This document shows positions 51,710 to 60,511 of a DNA stretch of 64,000 bases, in pieces (positions within the stretch are counted from its first letter, which is position 1; the number at the start of each line of letters is the position of its first letter). Made by a program: the position numbers and the translations under genes. Where the stretch lies: positions 13,514 to 77,513 of the forward strand of contig JAEWFG010000067.1 of the NCBI GenBank assembly GCA_023388935.1, in the 5' to 3' direction. The notes under the pieces were generated by a model. It worked only from the letters and a program-made list of their open reading frames with translations, did not search any database and was not told the origin of the DNA. This DNA comes from Pseudomonadota bacterium. GTDB taxonomy: Bacteria > Pseudomonadota > Alphaproteobacteria > Rhizobiales > Xanthobacteraceae.

Positions 51710-53497
51710 ATGAACGAAGACGAAATCCGCGGGCTCATCGCGGAGGTGAAGCAAGGCACGCTATCGCGACGCTCGTTCATCCAGACAATGGCTGCGGTCG
51801 GGATCGCAGCGCCGGTCGCAAGCCAGATCCTGATCTGGAGCGATGTGGCGATGGCGGATGCCACGCTGCAATACAAGCCGACCAAGGCCGGCGGCGGCGG
51901 CCCGCTGAAGATCCTGATCTGGCAGGCTCCTACCCTGCTCAATCCGCATTTCGCGATCGGCACCAAGGACCAGGTCGCCTCGCGCATCTTCTTCGAGCCG
52001 CTCGCCGGCTGGGACAAGGAGGGTAACCTCATCCCGTGCCTCGCCGCCGAAGTCCCGACCAAGGCGAACGGCGGCCTCTCGGCGGACGGCACGCGCGTGA
52101 CCTGGAAGCTGAAACGGGGCGTGAGATGGCATGACGGCAAGCCCTTCACGGCCGACGACGTCGTTTTCACCTGGCAGTACGCCGCGGATCTGGCTACCGC
52201 GGCGTACACCACGGGATCCTACAAGGACATCACTGTCGAGAAGATCGACGACCACACGGTCAAGGTGATCTTCAAGGCCCCGACCCCGTTCTGGGCCGAC
52301 CCTTTCGTCGGCTCGGTCGGCCAGATCCTGCCAAAACATCATTTCGGCGACTATTCCGGCGCAAAGTCGCGCGACGCGCCGGGCAATCTGAAGCCGGTCG
52401 GCACCGGCCCATACAAATTCGTCGAGTTCAAGCCGGGCGACTTGATCAGAGCCGAACGCAACCCCGACTATCACGTCAAGAACCAGCCGCATTTCGACAC
52501 GCTCGAGGTCAAGGGCGGCGGCGATGCGGTCTCTGCGGCGCGCGCGGTGCTGCAGACCGGTGAATACGATTACGCCTGGAACCTGCTGGTGGAGGATGAG
52601 GTCCTCAAGCGCATGGAAGCCAGCGGGAAGGGCAAGGTGGAATTCACGCCGTCCGGCGGCGTCGAATTCATCATCCTCAACACGACGGACCCGTGGACCG
52701 AGGTCGATGGCGAGCGCTCCAGCGTCAAGACCAGGCACCCGACGTTATCCGATCCGGCCGTTCGTCAGGCGTTCAATCTCCTGATCGATCGCGAGGCGAT
52801 CCAGAAATTCATCTATGGCCGCGGCGGCGTCGCCACGGCGAGCTTTGTCAACCAGCCCTCGCAGTTCAAGTCGAGCAAGCTGAAATACGCATTCGACGTC
52901 GACAAGGCGAACGGGATCCTGGACGAGGCCGGTTGGAAAATGGGCGCGGACGGCATCCGCGAGAAGGACGGCAGGAAGCTCAAATACGTCTTCCAGACGT
53001 CGATCAACGCCCCGCGCCAGAAGACGCAGGCGATCATCAAGCAGGCCTGTCAGCGCGCGGGTATCGAGATCGAGCTCAAGTCGGTCACCGCATCGGTGTT
53101 CTTCTCGTCGGACGTCGGCAACCCCGACACCTACTCGAAGCTCTATTGCGACATGGAGATGTACAACACGACGCAGCCGCAGCCCGATCCGGAGCGGTTC
53201 CTGAATCAGTGCGTCTCCTGGGAGATCGCCAACAAGGACAACAAATGGCTGGGCCGAAACGTCTCGCGCTGGTCCGATCCCGGGGCCGACAAGGCCTACA
53301 AGGCCGCGCAGAACGAGCTTGATCCGGTCAAGCGCGCCGCACTGCTGATCAGGGTCAACGAGATCTTCTGCGAGGCCAATGTGTTCGTGCCGCTCGTCTC
53401 GCGCAACATCGTCGGCGCCAACGTCAATAGCCTCATGGCCGACATCTCGGGCTGGGACGTCACGACCTGGAATCTGGCGAGTTGGTATCGCAGCTGA
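51710..53497 (+). CDS. Family 5 (peptide-type) periplasmic binding protein, orphan
   Basis: A 595-residue solute-binding protein of the oligopeptide/nickel type. It has a twin-arginine signal (LSRRSFIQTMAAVGIA), a KRGVRWHDGKPFTADDVVFT motif and AVRQAFNLLIDREAI. ATG 51710 is preceded by GGAGG; the upstream ATG in frame is not. No DppBCDF genes lie nearby, so it must use a distant transporter or act alone. The 3' end overlaps the converging AraC gene by 38 bases. Confidence 0.9.
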   Translation: MNEDEIRGLIAEVKQGTLSRRSFIQTMAAVGIAAPVASQILIWSDVAMADATLQYKPTKAGGGGPLKILIWQAPTLLNPHFAIGTKDQVASRIFFEPLAGWDKEGNLIPCLAAEVPTKANGGLSADGTRVTWKLKRGVRWHDGKPFTADDVVFTWQYAADLATAAYTTGSYKDITVEKIDDHTVKVIFKAPTPFWADPFVGSVGQILPKHHFGDYSGAKSRDAPGNLKPVGTGPYKFVEFKPGDLIRAERNPDYHVKNQPHFDTLEVKGGGDAVSAARAVLQTGEYDYAWNLLVEDEVLKRMEASGKGKVEFTPSGGVEFIILNTTDPWTEVDGERSSVKTRHPTLSDPAVRQAFNLLIDREAIQKFIYGRGGVATASFVNQPSQFKSSKLKYAFDVDKANGILDEAGWKMGADGIREKDGRKLKYVFQTSINAPRQKTQAIIKQACQRAGIEIELKSVTASVFFSSDVGNPDTYSKLYCDMEMYNTTQPQPDPERFLNQCVSWEIANKDNKWLGRNVSRWSDPGADKAYKAAQNELDPVKRAALLIRVNEIFCEANVFVPLVSRNIVGANVNSLMADISGWDVTTWNLASWYRS

Positions 53498-54443
53498 CAG
53501 CCGCCGTCTGACGACCTGGCTCCGCCATTCTCAGAGCGCCTGGTCGCATGCCGTATCTGCGCATGATGGCTTTGCTCAGAGCGCCTTCGGAAGCATACCC
53601 GACCTCGTCCGCGATTTTCGCGATCGGATCGGAGGTGCCAGCCAGCCGCTTGCGCGCGATCGTCAACCTCAAATCGGACAGGAACGCCATTGGCGCGATC
53701 CCCGCGTGCTTTTGAAAGGCGCGCACCAGCGTGGCGCGCGAGGAGATCGCGACCGCCGCCATCGCGTCGAGCGTCCAGTCCCGGGCAAGGTCATTGAGGA
53801 TCGCGAGCACGACACGGGCCGTCGTGCGGTCCCGCAATAATGAAACCGTACCATTCCCGGAGGCATTGTCCGTAAGATGGTCGCGGAGCATCATCACGAA
53901 CAGGGCCCTCGCGAGATCGGCCACGACCATCTCCGACCCGGCCCGTCCTGCATCCAGTTCGTCACGGATGTTGATCAGCAGATGCCGAAACCGTTCGAAG
54001 AGCGGCTCTCCTGCCGTGCGAAGGACGATTTCGTCGGGAAGGGCCGCGATCAGGGGGTTCTCATCCGATGTTTCGAACAAGAACCGACCACAGAGGAGTT
54101 CGGTATCAATTTGAGCGTCGACCGTCGCGCGCTGGCGGACACCGTTTCGGACTTCGGTCGACATCCGCCCCGCAACACCGCCCACTTGGCTTCGCACCAG
54201 ATGACCGTCTCCGTGCGGCAGGAGGAGGATGTCACCAGCTTCAAGCCGCTGCGAACCCAGGCCCGGCCTCTCAACCACGCAAGAACCGCGCGTGACCATA
54301 TGGAATTGCGCCCATCCCCTGCCGTTTGGCGCGTGTAACGACTCCCAGCTGCCACCAAATCTGCAGGAATCGTCGATCACAGGACGAATTCTGAACAGCG
54401 GGACCATCGCCTTCAACAATTCGGTTGCTTCCGCCTCCGACAT
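53460..54443 (-). CDS. AraC-family regulator with cupin N-terminus
   Basis: A 327-residue regulator. The N-terminal cupin_6 sensor (about 1-190) includes HMVTRGSCVVE and DILLLPHGDGH. The C-terminal pair of HTHs (about 225-310) includes RATLVRAFQKHAG and IADEVGYASEGALSKA. The start is ATG 54443 with AGGAGG; the frame is open upstream. It is divergent from the CMD protein gene at 54547, a common pairing, so it probably activates that gene. Confidence 0.88.
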   Translation of the reverse strand: MSEAEATELLKAMVPLFRIRPVIDDSCRFGGSWESLHAPNGRGWAQFHMVTRGSCVVERPGLGSQRLEAGDILLLPHGDGHLVRSQVGGVAGRMSTEVRNGVRQRATVDAQIDTELLCGRFLFETSDENPLIAALPDEIVLRTAGEPLFERFRHLLINIRDELDAGRAGSEMVVADLARALFVMMLRDHLTDNASGNGTVSLLRDRTTARVVLAILNDLARDWTLDAMAAVAISSRATLVRAFQKHAGIAPMAFLSDLRLTIARKRLAGTSDPIAKIADEVGYASEGALSKAIMRRYGMRPGALRMAEPGRQTAAVSCDTNSPDSRS

Positions 54444-54546
54444 CCGGCCTCCTTGATCCGTCCGGACATTGGTCCGAGCCGCCCGGCCATTTCCCGGAGC
54501 GGCGAGCGCATCCAAACTAGACCCCGACACACGAACGGAGGATAGC

Positions 54547-54885
54547 ATGGCAATGCTCGACTGGAACAACTACCGTCGCCAAGTCGCCGCCGGCGTTGGC
54601 GAGATCGGGAAGCTGACGCCGGATACAGTCAAGGGCTACGCGACCCTGAGCGGCGCAGGCGCGAAGACCGGTCACCTCGATGCAAAGACACGCGAGTTGA
54701 TCGCGCTGGCAGTCGCAATCAGCCTGCGCTGCGACGGTTGCATCACTGTCCATGCCGCTGAAGCGAAGAAGCACGGAGCGAGCGAAGCTGAGCTTGCCGA
54801 GGCGCTTGGCGTCGCAATCTCGGTAAATGCCGGTGCCGCGCTGGTCTACTCGACCCGCGCGCACGAGGCGTTCAGGGAGGCCTGA
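54547..54885 (+). CDS. Carboxymuconolactone decarboxylase/AhpD-fold protein
   Basis: A 112-residue AhpD-fold protein with the redox motif CDGCITVHA near residue 60 (C-x2-C plus His), as in YcjY/AhpD-like peroxidases. CGGAGGATAGC precedes the ATG. Divergence from the cupin-AraC gene suggests it protects against or removes an electrophile or peroxide sensed by that regulator. It is monocistronic; the sulfur operon begins 161 bases later. Confidence 0.88.
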   Translation: MAMLDWNNYRRQVAAGVGEIGKLTPDTVKGYATLSGAGAKTGHLDAKTRELIALAVAISLRCDGCITVHAAEAKKHGASEAELAEALGVAISVNAGAALVYSTRAHEAFREA

Positions 54886-55046
54886 ACGAACGAGTGATCG
54901 AGCGAATGAGGCCGCGAAGCTCACTGCTTCCAACAAGACCTAACGAGCAATTTCAGCGGCCTTGGGTAAACGTCACGGCATAAAGGCGGCCGCGAATTTT
55001 CGACGTGTCTCATAAGTAAGGCACGCTAACCGATAGGGGAGACCCC

Positions 55047-56318
55047 ATGACGTCCAAGGCGCCAATTGATCTATTGCCACGCCCCGCAAACGTTTCGCGC
55101 CGTGGTTTCGTGGGAGGCCTGTCGGCGGGCATCCTGGGCGCGGTCGCGACTGAGGCGGCCGGTGCCGAAACGCTTGCCGACGTCCCCGATCGCGGGCCTG
55201 GGGCCGACCTGGGCGCTCACAGCGAACGATCCCGGTTCGTCAAGATCGATCGCATTCCCGAGGCCGGTCCAGGCAAGCGTAACATCGACCCCGGTGATGC
55301 CATCAATTCCAAGACGCCGCATCAGAAGCTGGTGGGAAACATCACACCGACCGACCTACATTACGAGCGCAGCCATTCCGGCGTGCCCGATATCGATCCC
55401 GCGCAACACCGGCTTCTCATCCATGGCATGGTTCAGAAGCCATTGGTCTTCAGCGTCGACGATCTCAAGCGGATGCCGTCGATCTCGCGCGTCGTTTTCA
55501 TCGAATGCACCGGCAACGGATGGGAGAACTGGAAAAAGGCAGATCCCGAGCTGACTGTCCAGAACACACATGGCCTGGTCAGCACCAACGAATGGACCGG
55601 CGTGCCGCTTAAATTCCTGATCGACCTCGTGAGCAAGGACAAGAGCTCGAGCTGGATGCTTGCAGAGGGCGGAGACGGCGCGGGCGTCGACCGTAGCATT
55701 CCCCTCACCGACGAGATCGTGAACGAGGCTTTCGTCGCCTATGGGCAGAACGGCGAGCCGTTGCGGCCCGCGCATGGCTTCCCGATGCGGCTGGTGATGC
55801 CGGGGTTCGAGGGCAACCTCAACATCAAATGGCTGCGCCGCCTCAAGTTTGGCAATCAGCCCTGGATGACGCGCTGGGAGACGGCGCGCTACACGCAGCT
55901 GCTTGCCGACGGCAAGGCAAGACAGTTTCAGCTGAGGATGGAAACCAACTCCGTCATCACGCAGCCCTCGGGCATGATGCAGATACAGCCGGGTTACAAC
56001 CGCATCACCGGTCTCGCCTGGAGCGGCCATGGCAAGATTGCCAAGGTCGAGATCTCGACCGACGGCGCCAAGACCTGGACGGAGGCGCAATTGAGCAATC
56101 CGGTGTTACCCAAGGCCCAAGTCCGCTTCCAGATGGACTGGGTCTGGGACGGCAAGCCGACCAGGATCGTGAGCCGTTCAACCGACGACCAAGGCAATGT
56201 TCAGCCGGACCGGCAGTCCTTCATCGCCGCGATGGGAACCAATGCGCTGTTTCACTACAACGCCCAGCAGACTTGGAGCATCGACGAGGCCGGGAGGGTC
56301 CGCAATGTGCTGGCATAA
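55047..56318 (+). CDS. SoxC/SorA-type sulfite (sulfane) dehydrogenase, molybdenum subunit
   Basis: A 423-residue periplasmic molybdoenzyme of the sulfite-oxidase fold. The Tat signal is SRRGFVGGLSAG; the molybdenum ligand Cys154 is in FIECTGNGWENW. The C-terminal dimerisation domain is present. Its sequence fits SoxC, which oxidises protein-bound sulfane sulfur with SoxD, but no soxAXYZB genes are in the window, so a simple sulfite dehydrogenase is also possible. A cytochrome gene overlaps its end. Confidence 0.9.
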   Translation: MTSKAPIDLLPRPANVSRRGFVGGLSAGILGAVATEAAGAETLADVPDRGPGADLGAHSERSRFVKIDRIPEAGPGKRNIDPGDAINSKTPHQKLVGNITPTDLHYERSHSGVPDIDPAQHRLLIHGMVQKPLVFSVDDLKRMPSISRVVFIECTGNGWENWKKADPELTVQNTHGLVSTNEWTGVPLKFLIDLVSKDKSSSWMLAEGGDGAGVDRSIPLTDEIVNEAFVAYGQNGEPLRPAHGFPMRLVMPGFEGNLNIKWLRRLKFGNQPWMTRWETARYTQLLADGKARQFQLRMETNSVITQPSGMMQIQPGYNRITGLAWSGHGKIAKVEISTDGAKTWTEAQLSNPVLPKAQVRFQMDWVWDGKPTRIVSRSTDDQGNVQPDRQSFIAAMGTNALFHYNAQQTWSIDEAGRVRNVLA

Positions 56319-56853
56319 CAAACGACTTATCGCAGGCGTGCTCGGCTTCGGCCTGCTCGCCTCGCCGGCGCTGGCGTTCGACTTCGGGCGTCCCGCGACG
56401 CCGGACGAGATCAAGCTGTGGGACATCGACGTCGGGCCGGACGGCAAGGGTCTGCCTGACGGCGTGGGCACGGTCGCACAGGGCAAGCAGGTGTTTTCGG
56501 ACAATTGCGCAGCCTGTCATGGCGACAACGGCCAGGGCGGCATCAAGGATCGTCTCGTCGGAGGACAGGGCACGCTCGCCTCCGACATGCCGGTCAAGAC
56601 AGTCGGCAGCTTCTGGCCCTATGCGACCACGTTGTTCGACTATATTCGCCGCGCGATGCCTTATCCGACGCCGGGCGCGCTCAGCGCCGACGACACCTAT
56701 GCGGTCACGGCCTACATCCTCAGTCTCAACGGCATCGTTCCTGCGGATGGCAAACTCGACAAGGCAACGCTGCCAAGGATCAGGATGCCTAATCGCGATG
56801 GCTTCATTCCGGAGCCGGAATTCGACCCAGCCCGATTACGCCGCGAGAAATGA
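56305..56853 (+). CDS. Monohaem cytochrome c, SoxD-like
   Basis: A 182-residue exported cytochrome with a signal ending near ALAF. The haem site is Cys68-Cys71-His72 (NCAACHGD) and an axial Met is likely in RRAMPYPTPG. The sequence resembles the first domain of SoxD, but that protein is usually about twice as long and dihaem. The start has GGGAGG upstream and overlaps the SoxC-like gene by 14 bases, so the two are coupled. It probably takes electrons from that enzyme to the respiratory chain. Confidence 0.88.
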   Translation: MCWHNKRLIAGVLGFGLLASPALAFDFGRPATPDEIKLWDIDVGPDGKGLPDGVGTVAQGKQVFSDNCAACHGDNGQGGIKDRLVGGQGTLASDMPVKTVGSFWPYATTLFDYIRRAMPYPTPGALSADDTYAVTAYILSLNGIVPADGKLDKATLPRIRMPNRDGFIPEPEFDPARLRREK

Positions 56854-56863
56854 GCGGGTCATC

Positions 56864-57334
56864 ATGAGGCTTTCGGCACTGATCGGGATCTTCGCGCTGG
56901 TTACAGCGGCATGTTTATGGGAGACGCAAGCAATGGCCGCAGACGGACTCATCACCATCAGGAGCAGCTTCGGGCCGGAAGACACGATGAAGCGGTTTGA
57001 GGCCGAAGTGAAGGCCAAGGGCCTCACCGTGTTTGCCCATGTCGACCATGCCGCGGGGGCCGCCGCTGTGGGCCTGCCGCTGCGGCCGACCGATCTCCTG
57101 ATCTTCGGGAACGCCAAGGGCGGCACGCCATTGATGCAGCAAGCGCAGACGATCGGCATCGACCTGCCGCTGAAGGCGCTCGTCTGGCAGGACGACATCG
57201 GTGCGACCTGGCTGTCCTACAACGATCCGGCCTATCTCGCACAACGTCACGGCGTCGGCGGGCCGGCCAAGGCCGCAGTCGACGTAATGACGGCAGCCTT
57301 GCATGCGATAGCGACCAAGGCCACCGCTCCATAG
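56864..57334 (+). CDS. DUF302 periplasmic protein
   Basis: A 156-residue exported protein (signal peptide to about residue 25, AMA|ADGL). The DUF302 core is visible in TMKRFEAEVKAKGLTVFAHVDHAAGA, TDLLIFGNAKGGTPLM and DLPLKALVWQD. DUF302 proteins recur next to sulfur-oxidation enzymes, but their activity is unknown. It follows the cytochrome by 10 bases, so it belongs to the same operon. Confidence 0.87.
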   Translation: MRLSALIGIFALVTAACLWETQAMAADGLITIRSSFGPEDTMKRFEAEVKAKGLTVFAHVDHAAGAAAVGLPLRPTDLLIFGNAKGGTPLMQQAQTIGIDLPLKALVWQDDIGATWLSYNDPAYLAQRHGVGGPAKAAVDVMTAALHAIATKATAP

Positions 57335-57378
57335 ATTGAAGCGACGGCATTTCGGCGCTCGAGCCTGAGGAGAGGTCC

Positions 57379-57702
57379 ATGAACAGCCCCAACGGACAAC
57401 CGGCCACCGAGCCACCCGCCCCGCGCGACAGCAAACTCGCCAGATGGCTCGTCATCGCCGTGTTATTCGCGTTGCTCATCGCCACCGGCGTTCTCGGCTA
57501 TCTCGGCTGGACCAGCACGGATATCAGCGTGCCGGCGGTGGGATATGTCGCGTTGGCACTCGGCGCCGTGTTCTCGCTGGCCGTCGGCGTCGGCTTGATG
57601 GCGCTCGTTTTTTACAGCAGCCGCAAGGGCTATGACGAACCGGCGAAGCTGATCGAAGAACCAGAATCCGACGCGGACGATCCTCAGAGGAGCCCGCACT
57701 AA
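57379..57702 (+). CDS. Small two-helix membrane protein
   Basis: A 107-residue protein with a Pro-rich soluble start, two transmembrane segments (about 23-43, WLVIAVLFALLIATGVLGYL; and 55-80, VALALGAVFSLAVGVGLMALV), then an acidic tail. It has GAGGAGAGGTCC before the ATG and is the last gene of the SoxCD-DUF302 operon. Its TAA stop is the first base triplet of the repeat element that follows. The role is unknown. Confidence 0.75.
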   Translation: MNSPNGQPATEPPAPRDSKLARWLVIAVLFALLIATGVLGYLGWTSTDISVPAVGYVALALGAVFSLAVGVGLMALVFYSSRKGYDEPAKLIEEPESDADDPQRSPH

Positions 57703-57830
57703 AGCGCGATGCGATGAGGATGAATCGCCTTCGCGCTTTAGGTTCTTGTTTGAGCATGATCTCCGCGCAAACGCGTTCCGCGTTTGTCGCGAGGGAAAAC
57801 CGCTGCGCACTTTTCCGGATCATGCTCCAA
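57700..57830. repeat. Compound palindromic intergenic repeat (about 130 bases)
   Basis: Three nested pairs are seen: TAAAGCGCGA/TCGCGCTTTA (57700-57740), GAGCATGATC/GATCATGCTC (57752-57827) and an inner AAACGCG/CGCGTTT. I recall this as an abundant Bradyrhizobium element. The remaining 57831-58097 contains no gene I can support. Confidence 0.72.
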
Positions 57831-58097
57831 GGGACACGCTGCCAGGTCCAAATCGCGAGCAAATTCCAATATTTTCCAGCATGTACGATGCCTGTTGCGT
57901 CGCGGAACCATTTGCGACGCAACATTCAAAATGAGACTGCCCGTTAAGCCGCGCATGGCTCCGACGCATGCGCTGCATCCGAGTTCGGTTAGCCTTCATC
58001 CCAAGAACCGTTGGCCTTGCCCGAACGCCGCACCGCGCGGCGGACGCGCGAGGGCGCGGTGAAAAACAGCGACAAGAACGCCCCAGGGAGGAGACCA

Positions 58098-59348
58098 ATG
58101 TTGAAAGGCAGTCTCGGACTGATCGCGTTGAGCAGCCTGTTACTTTCGGGCACCGCCTTCGCACAGGAGAAGATCAAGGTCGGCGTCACCGCGACACTCG
58201 AAGGCACCTATACCGTGCTCGGCGAGGACGGCATTCGCGGCTTCCAGACGGCGCTCAACGTGCTCGGCAAGAAGGTCGGCGACAAGGAACTCGAATTCAT
58301 CATCGCCTCGACCGACGCGACGCCGGACTCCGCCGTGCGCGCCGTGCGCAAGCTGATCGAGCAGGACAAGGTGCAGATCCTGCTGTCGCCGCTGTCCGGC
58401 GATGAAGGCATCGCGGTCAAGAACTTCGCAAAAACCCATCCGGAGCTGACCTTCATCAACGCCGCTTCCGGCGCCCAGGAGACGACCTATGTCGATCCGG
58501 CCCCGAACTTCTTCCGCTACAACATGGACGGCGCGCAGTGGCAGGTCGGCCTCGGCAAATACGCCTATGACGAAAAGAAGTATCGCAAGATCGCCACCGT
58601 CGGCGAGGATTACTCCTTCATCTACACGCAGGTGTTCGGGCTCGTGCTCGAATTCTGCGGCGCCGGCGGACAGGTCACCAACCGGCAATGGGTGCCGCTC
58701 GGCACCAAGGACTTCGCCTCGGTCATCGCCGCATTGCCTGACGATGTCGACGCGATCTATCTCGGCCTCGGCGGCGCCGACGCCGTCAACTTCCTCAACC
58801 AGTACCAGCAGGCTGGCGGCAAGGCGCATTTGATGGGCGGCTCGATCATGATCGACCAAACCATCCTGTCGTCCAAGGGTAACGCCAAGAACGCGCTGAT
58901 CGGCACGCTGGCCGCGAGCGGCCAGGCCGACACCTGGGAGGACCCGGGCTGGCAAAAGTTCGTGAAGGACTACCAGGACGCTTTCCCACCGAACAAGCGC
59001 TTCCCGAGCCCCTCGCTGCTCGCCACCAACTATTACGGCTCGACCATGGCGCTGATCCTGGCGCTGCGTCAGGTCAACGGCGATCTCTCCAACAACCAGG
59101 CCAAGTACAAGGAAGCCCTCGCGAAGATCGAGCTCGACGCGCCCAACGGCAAGATCAAGCTCGACTCCAACCGCCAGGCGATCGGTACCAACTTCGTCAC
59201 CGAGGTCGTCGACGACGGCAAGGGCGCGCTGTTCTCGAAGGTCGTGAAGGTGATCCCGAACGTCAACCAGACGCTGGGCTACGACCCCGCGGTGTTCGCC
59301 AAGATCGGTTTGCCAAGCCGTACAGTACCGGAATGTAAGAAGTACTGA
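58098..59348 (+). CDS. LIV-type ABC transporter periplasmic binding protein
   Basis: A 416-residue ligand-binding protein with a signal sequence ending near AFAQ and the type I periplasmic-binding fold. The start is ATG 58098 with GGGAGGAGACCA; upstream frames read as leader. It is the ligand-binding gene for the LivHMGF system at 60512-64000, although an AraC regulator gene is between them. The ligand is unknown; an aromatic, amide or amino acid compound is typical. Confidence 0.9.
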   Translation: MLKGSLGLIALSSLLLSGTAFAQEKIKVGVTATLEGTYTVLGEDGIRGFQTALNVLGKKVGDKELEFIIASTDATPDSAVRAVRKLIEQDKVQILLSPLSGDEGIAVKNFAKTHPELTFINAASGAQETTYVDPAPNFFRYNMDGAQWQVGLGKYAYDEKKYRKIATVGEDYSFIYTQVFGLVLEFCGAGGQVTNRQWVPLGTKDFASVIAALPDDVDAIYLGLGGADAVNFLNQYQQAGGKAHLMGGSIMIDQTILSSKGNAKNALIGTLAASGQADTWEDPGWQKFVKDYQDAFPPNKRFPSPSLLATNYYGSTMALILALRQVNGDLSNNQAKYKEALAKIELDAPNGKIKLDSNRQAIGTNFVTEVVDDGKGALFSKVVKVIPNVNQTLGYDPAVFAKIGLPSRTVPECKKY

Positions 59349-59376
59349 CGTAGTCTCGTTCGCGAGCGATGACTGA

Positions 59377-59431
59377 CCGGGGAGAGATTTGCAAGGCGCG
59401 GACATTGTGCGCCCTTGCATTCTCTCCCCGG
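59377..59431 (+). terminator. Long stem-loop between the binding-protein and AraC genes
   Basis: CCGGGGAGAGA and TTCTCTCCCCGG pair at the base, with GCAAGG/CCTTGC above and a loop around CGCGGACATTGTGCG. About 18 paired bases are predicted, in a 132-base gap. It may end the highly expressed binding-protein message and partly spare downstream genes. Confidence 0.65.
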
Positions 59432-59480
59432 TTGTTGAACGCTACCAAAAAAGAAGACGAGAGCTTTCGGGAGGGAAGGC

Positions 59481-60308
59481 ATGAGCCGGGCGCTCGCCGT
59501 CTTCCACGGCCGTTTTGGCCGGGCGACGGTCTATCAATTGAACCGCCCTTTCAACATCCACGCACATCGCGAAGGTCATCTGATCTTCCATGTCGGGGGA
59601 CGTCCCGCATGCATCGATGTCAGCGATGGACGTTACGAGCTCAACGAAAGTTCCGTGGTCGCAGTCAATCCATGGGAGCCACATAACTTCCTGCCGTCCG
59701 ACCTCGAAAGCGGCGCCATCTTCTTCGTACTCTACGTCAATGCGGAATGGTTCGCGCCCGATGCGCCCGGCGCCGATCGCCTGCGCTTCGGCCGCACCCA
59801 GCTCAAGCGATCGGTGGCGCTGGACAAGCACATCAGGCGCGCAGCTGCGCTGGTGTGCGGTGCGCCGTCACTGAGCACCCTGGACGGCGAGCTCAGGCGG
59901 CTGATCGACATCTGTTACGACGAAAGCTGGCAGCAGGCCGCAGCCGCACGCGACCCCCGCGCCAGCGGCGCCGTCACCGATTTTCGTGTGCGCAAGTGCA
60001 TCAAAATGATGTCGGAGAGCCCGGGCGCCGAGATCGAGCTCGACACCATCGCGCGCGAGTCCGGCCTGTCGCGACCGCATTTCTACCGGTTGTTCCGCAC
60101 CCAGACCGGCGTCACCCCACACCTCTATCTCAATACACTGATCATGGAGCAGGCGTTGGAGGCGCTGGTGGCGAGTGAGGCACCGATCGCAGATATCGGC
60201 TTCGATCTCGGCTTCTCTTCGCAAAGCGGTTTCACCCGCTTCTTCGCTGCCAATGTCGGGATGGCGCCGACCGATTATCGCCGCGCGGCCAAGGTTTTGC
60301 GCGCCTGA
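59481..60308 (+). CDS. AraC-family regulator of the LIV-type transporter
   Basis: A 275-residue regulator. The N-terminal cupin sensor (INFxH pattern near HAHREGHLIFHVGG) and C-terminal HTHs (ARESGLSRPHFYRLFRTQTGV, IGFDLGFSSQSGFTRFFAAN) are intact. GGGAGGGAAGGC precedes the ATG. Lying between the binding protein and permease genes of one importer, it probably regulates that importer by sensing its ligand. Confidence 0.9.
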   Translation: MSRALAVFHGRFGRATVYQLNRPFNIHAHREGHLIFHVGGRPACIDVSDGRYELNESSVVAVNPWEPHNFLPSDLESGAIFFVLYVNAEWFAPDAPGADRLRFGRTQLKRSVALDKHIRRAAALVCGAPSLSTLDGELRRLIDICYDESWQQAAAARDPRASGAVTDFRVRKCIKMMSESPGAEIELDTIARESGLSRPHFYRLFRTQTGVTPHLYLNTLIMEQALEALVASEAPIADIGFDLGFSSQSGFTRFFAANVGMAPTDYRRAAKVLRA

Positions 60309-60454
60309 CGGGCGTGCGAAAAGATACTCACGATCAAATGCTTCCCTTGCAGCCCCATTAGGATGTGCGGAACGCGGTCCCGCAAAGAGGATCGCTGAGT
60401 CCAGGGAGGACGCACGTCGATGGCAGGGCTCGCAGCCGGCAACGGCTTGCATGC

Positions 60455-60481
60455 CCCCTCGCCCCGCTTGCGGGGAGAGGG
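60455..60481. repeat. REP-like palindrome
   Basis: GCCCCGC-TT-GCGGGG with flanking CCCTC/GAGGG, related to the pair at 778-900. It lies 31 bases before the permease gene. Confidence 0.65.
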
Positions 60482-60511
60482 TTGGGGTGAGTTGGAGACG
60501 GAGCGGCGATC

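Noticed and set aside
51425..51754. 109-codon minus-strand frame in the gap before the family 5 binding protein
   Set aside because: No ribosome site or domain, basic random composition, and it overlaps the start of the next gene.
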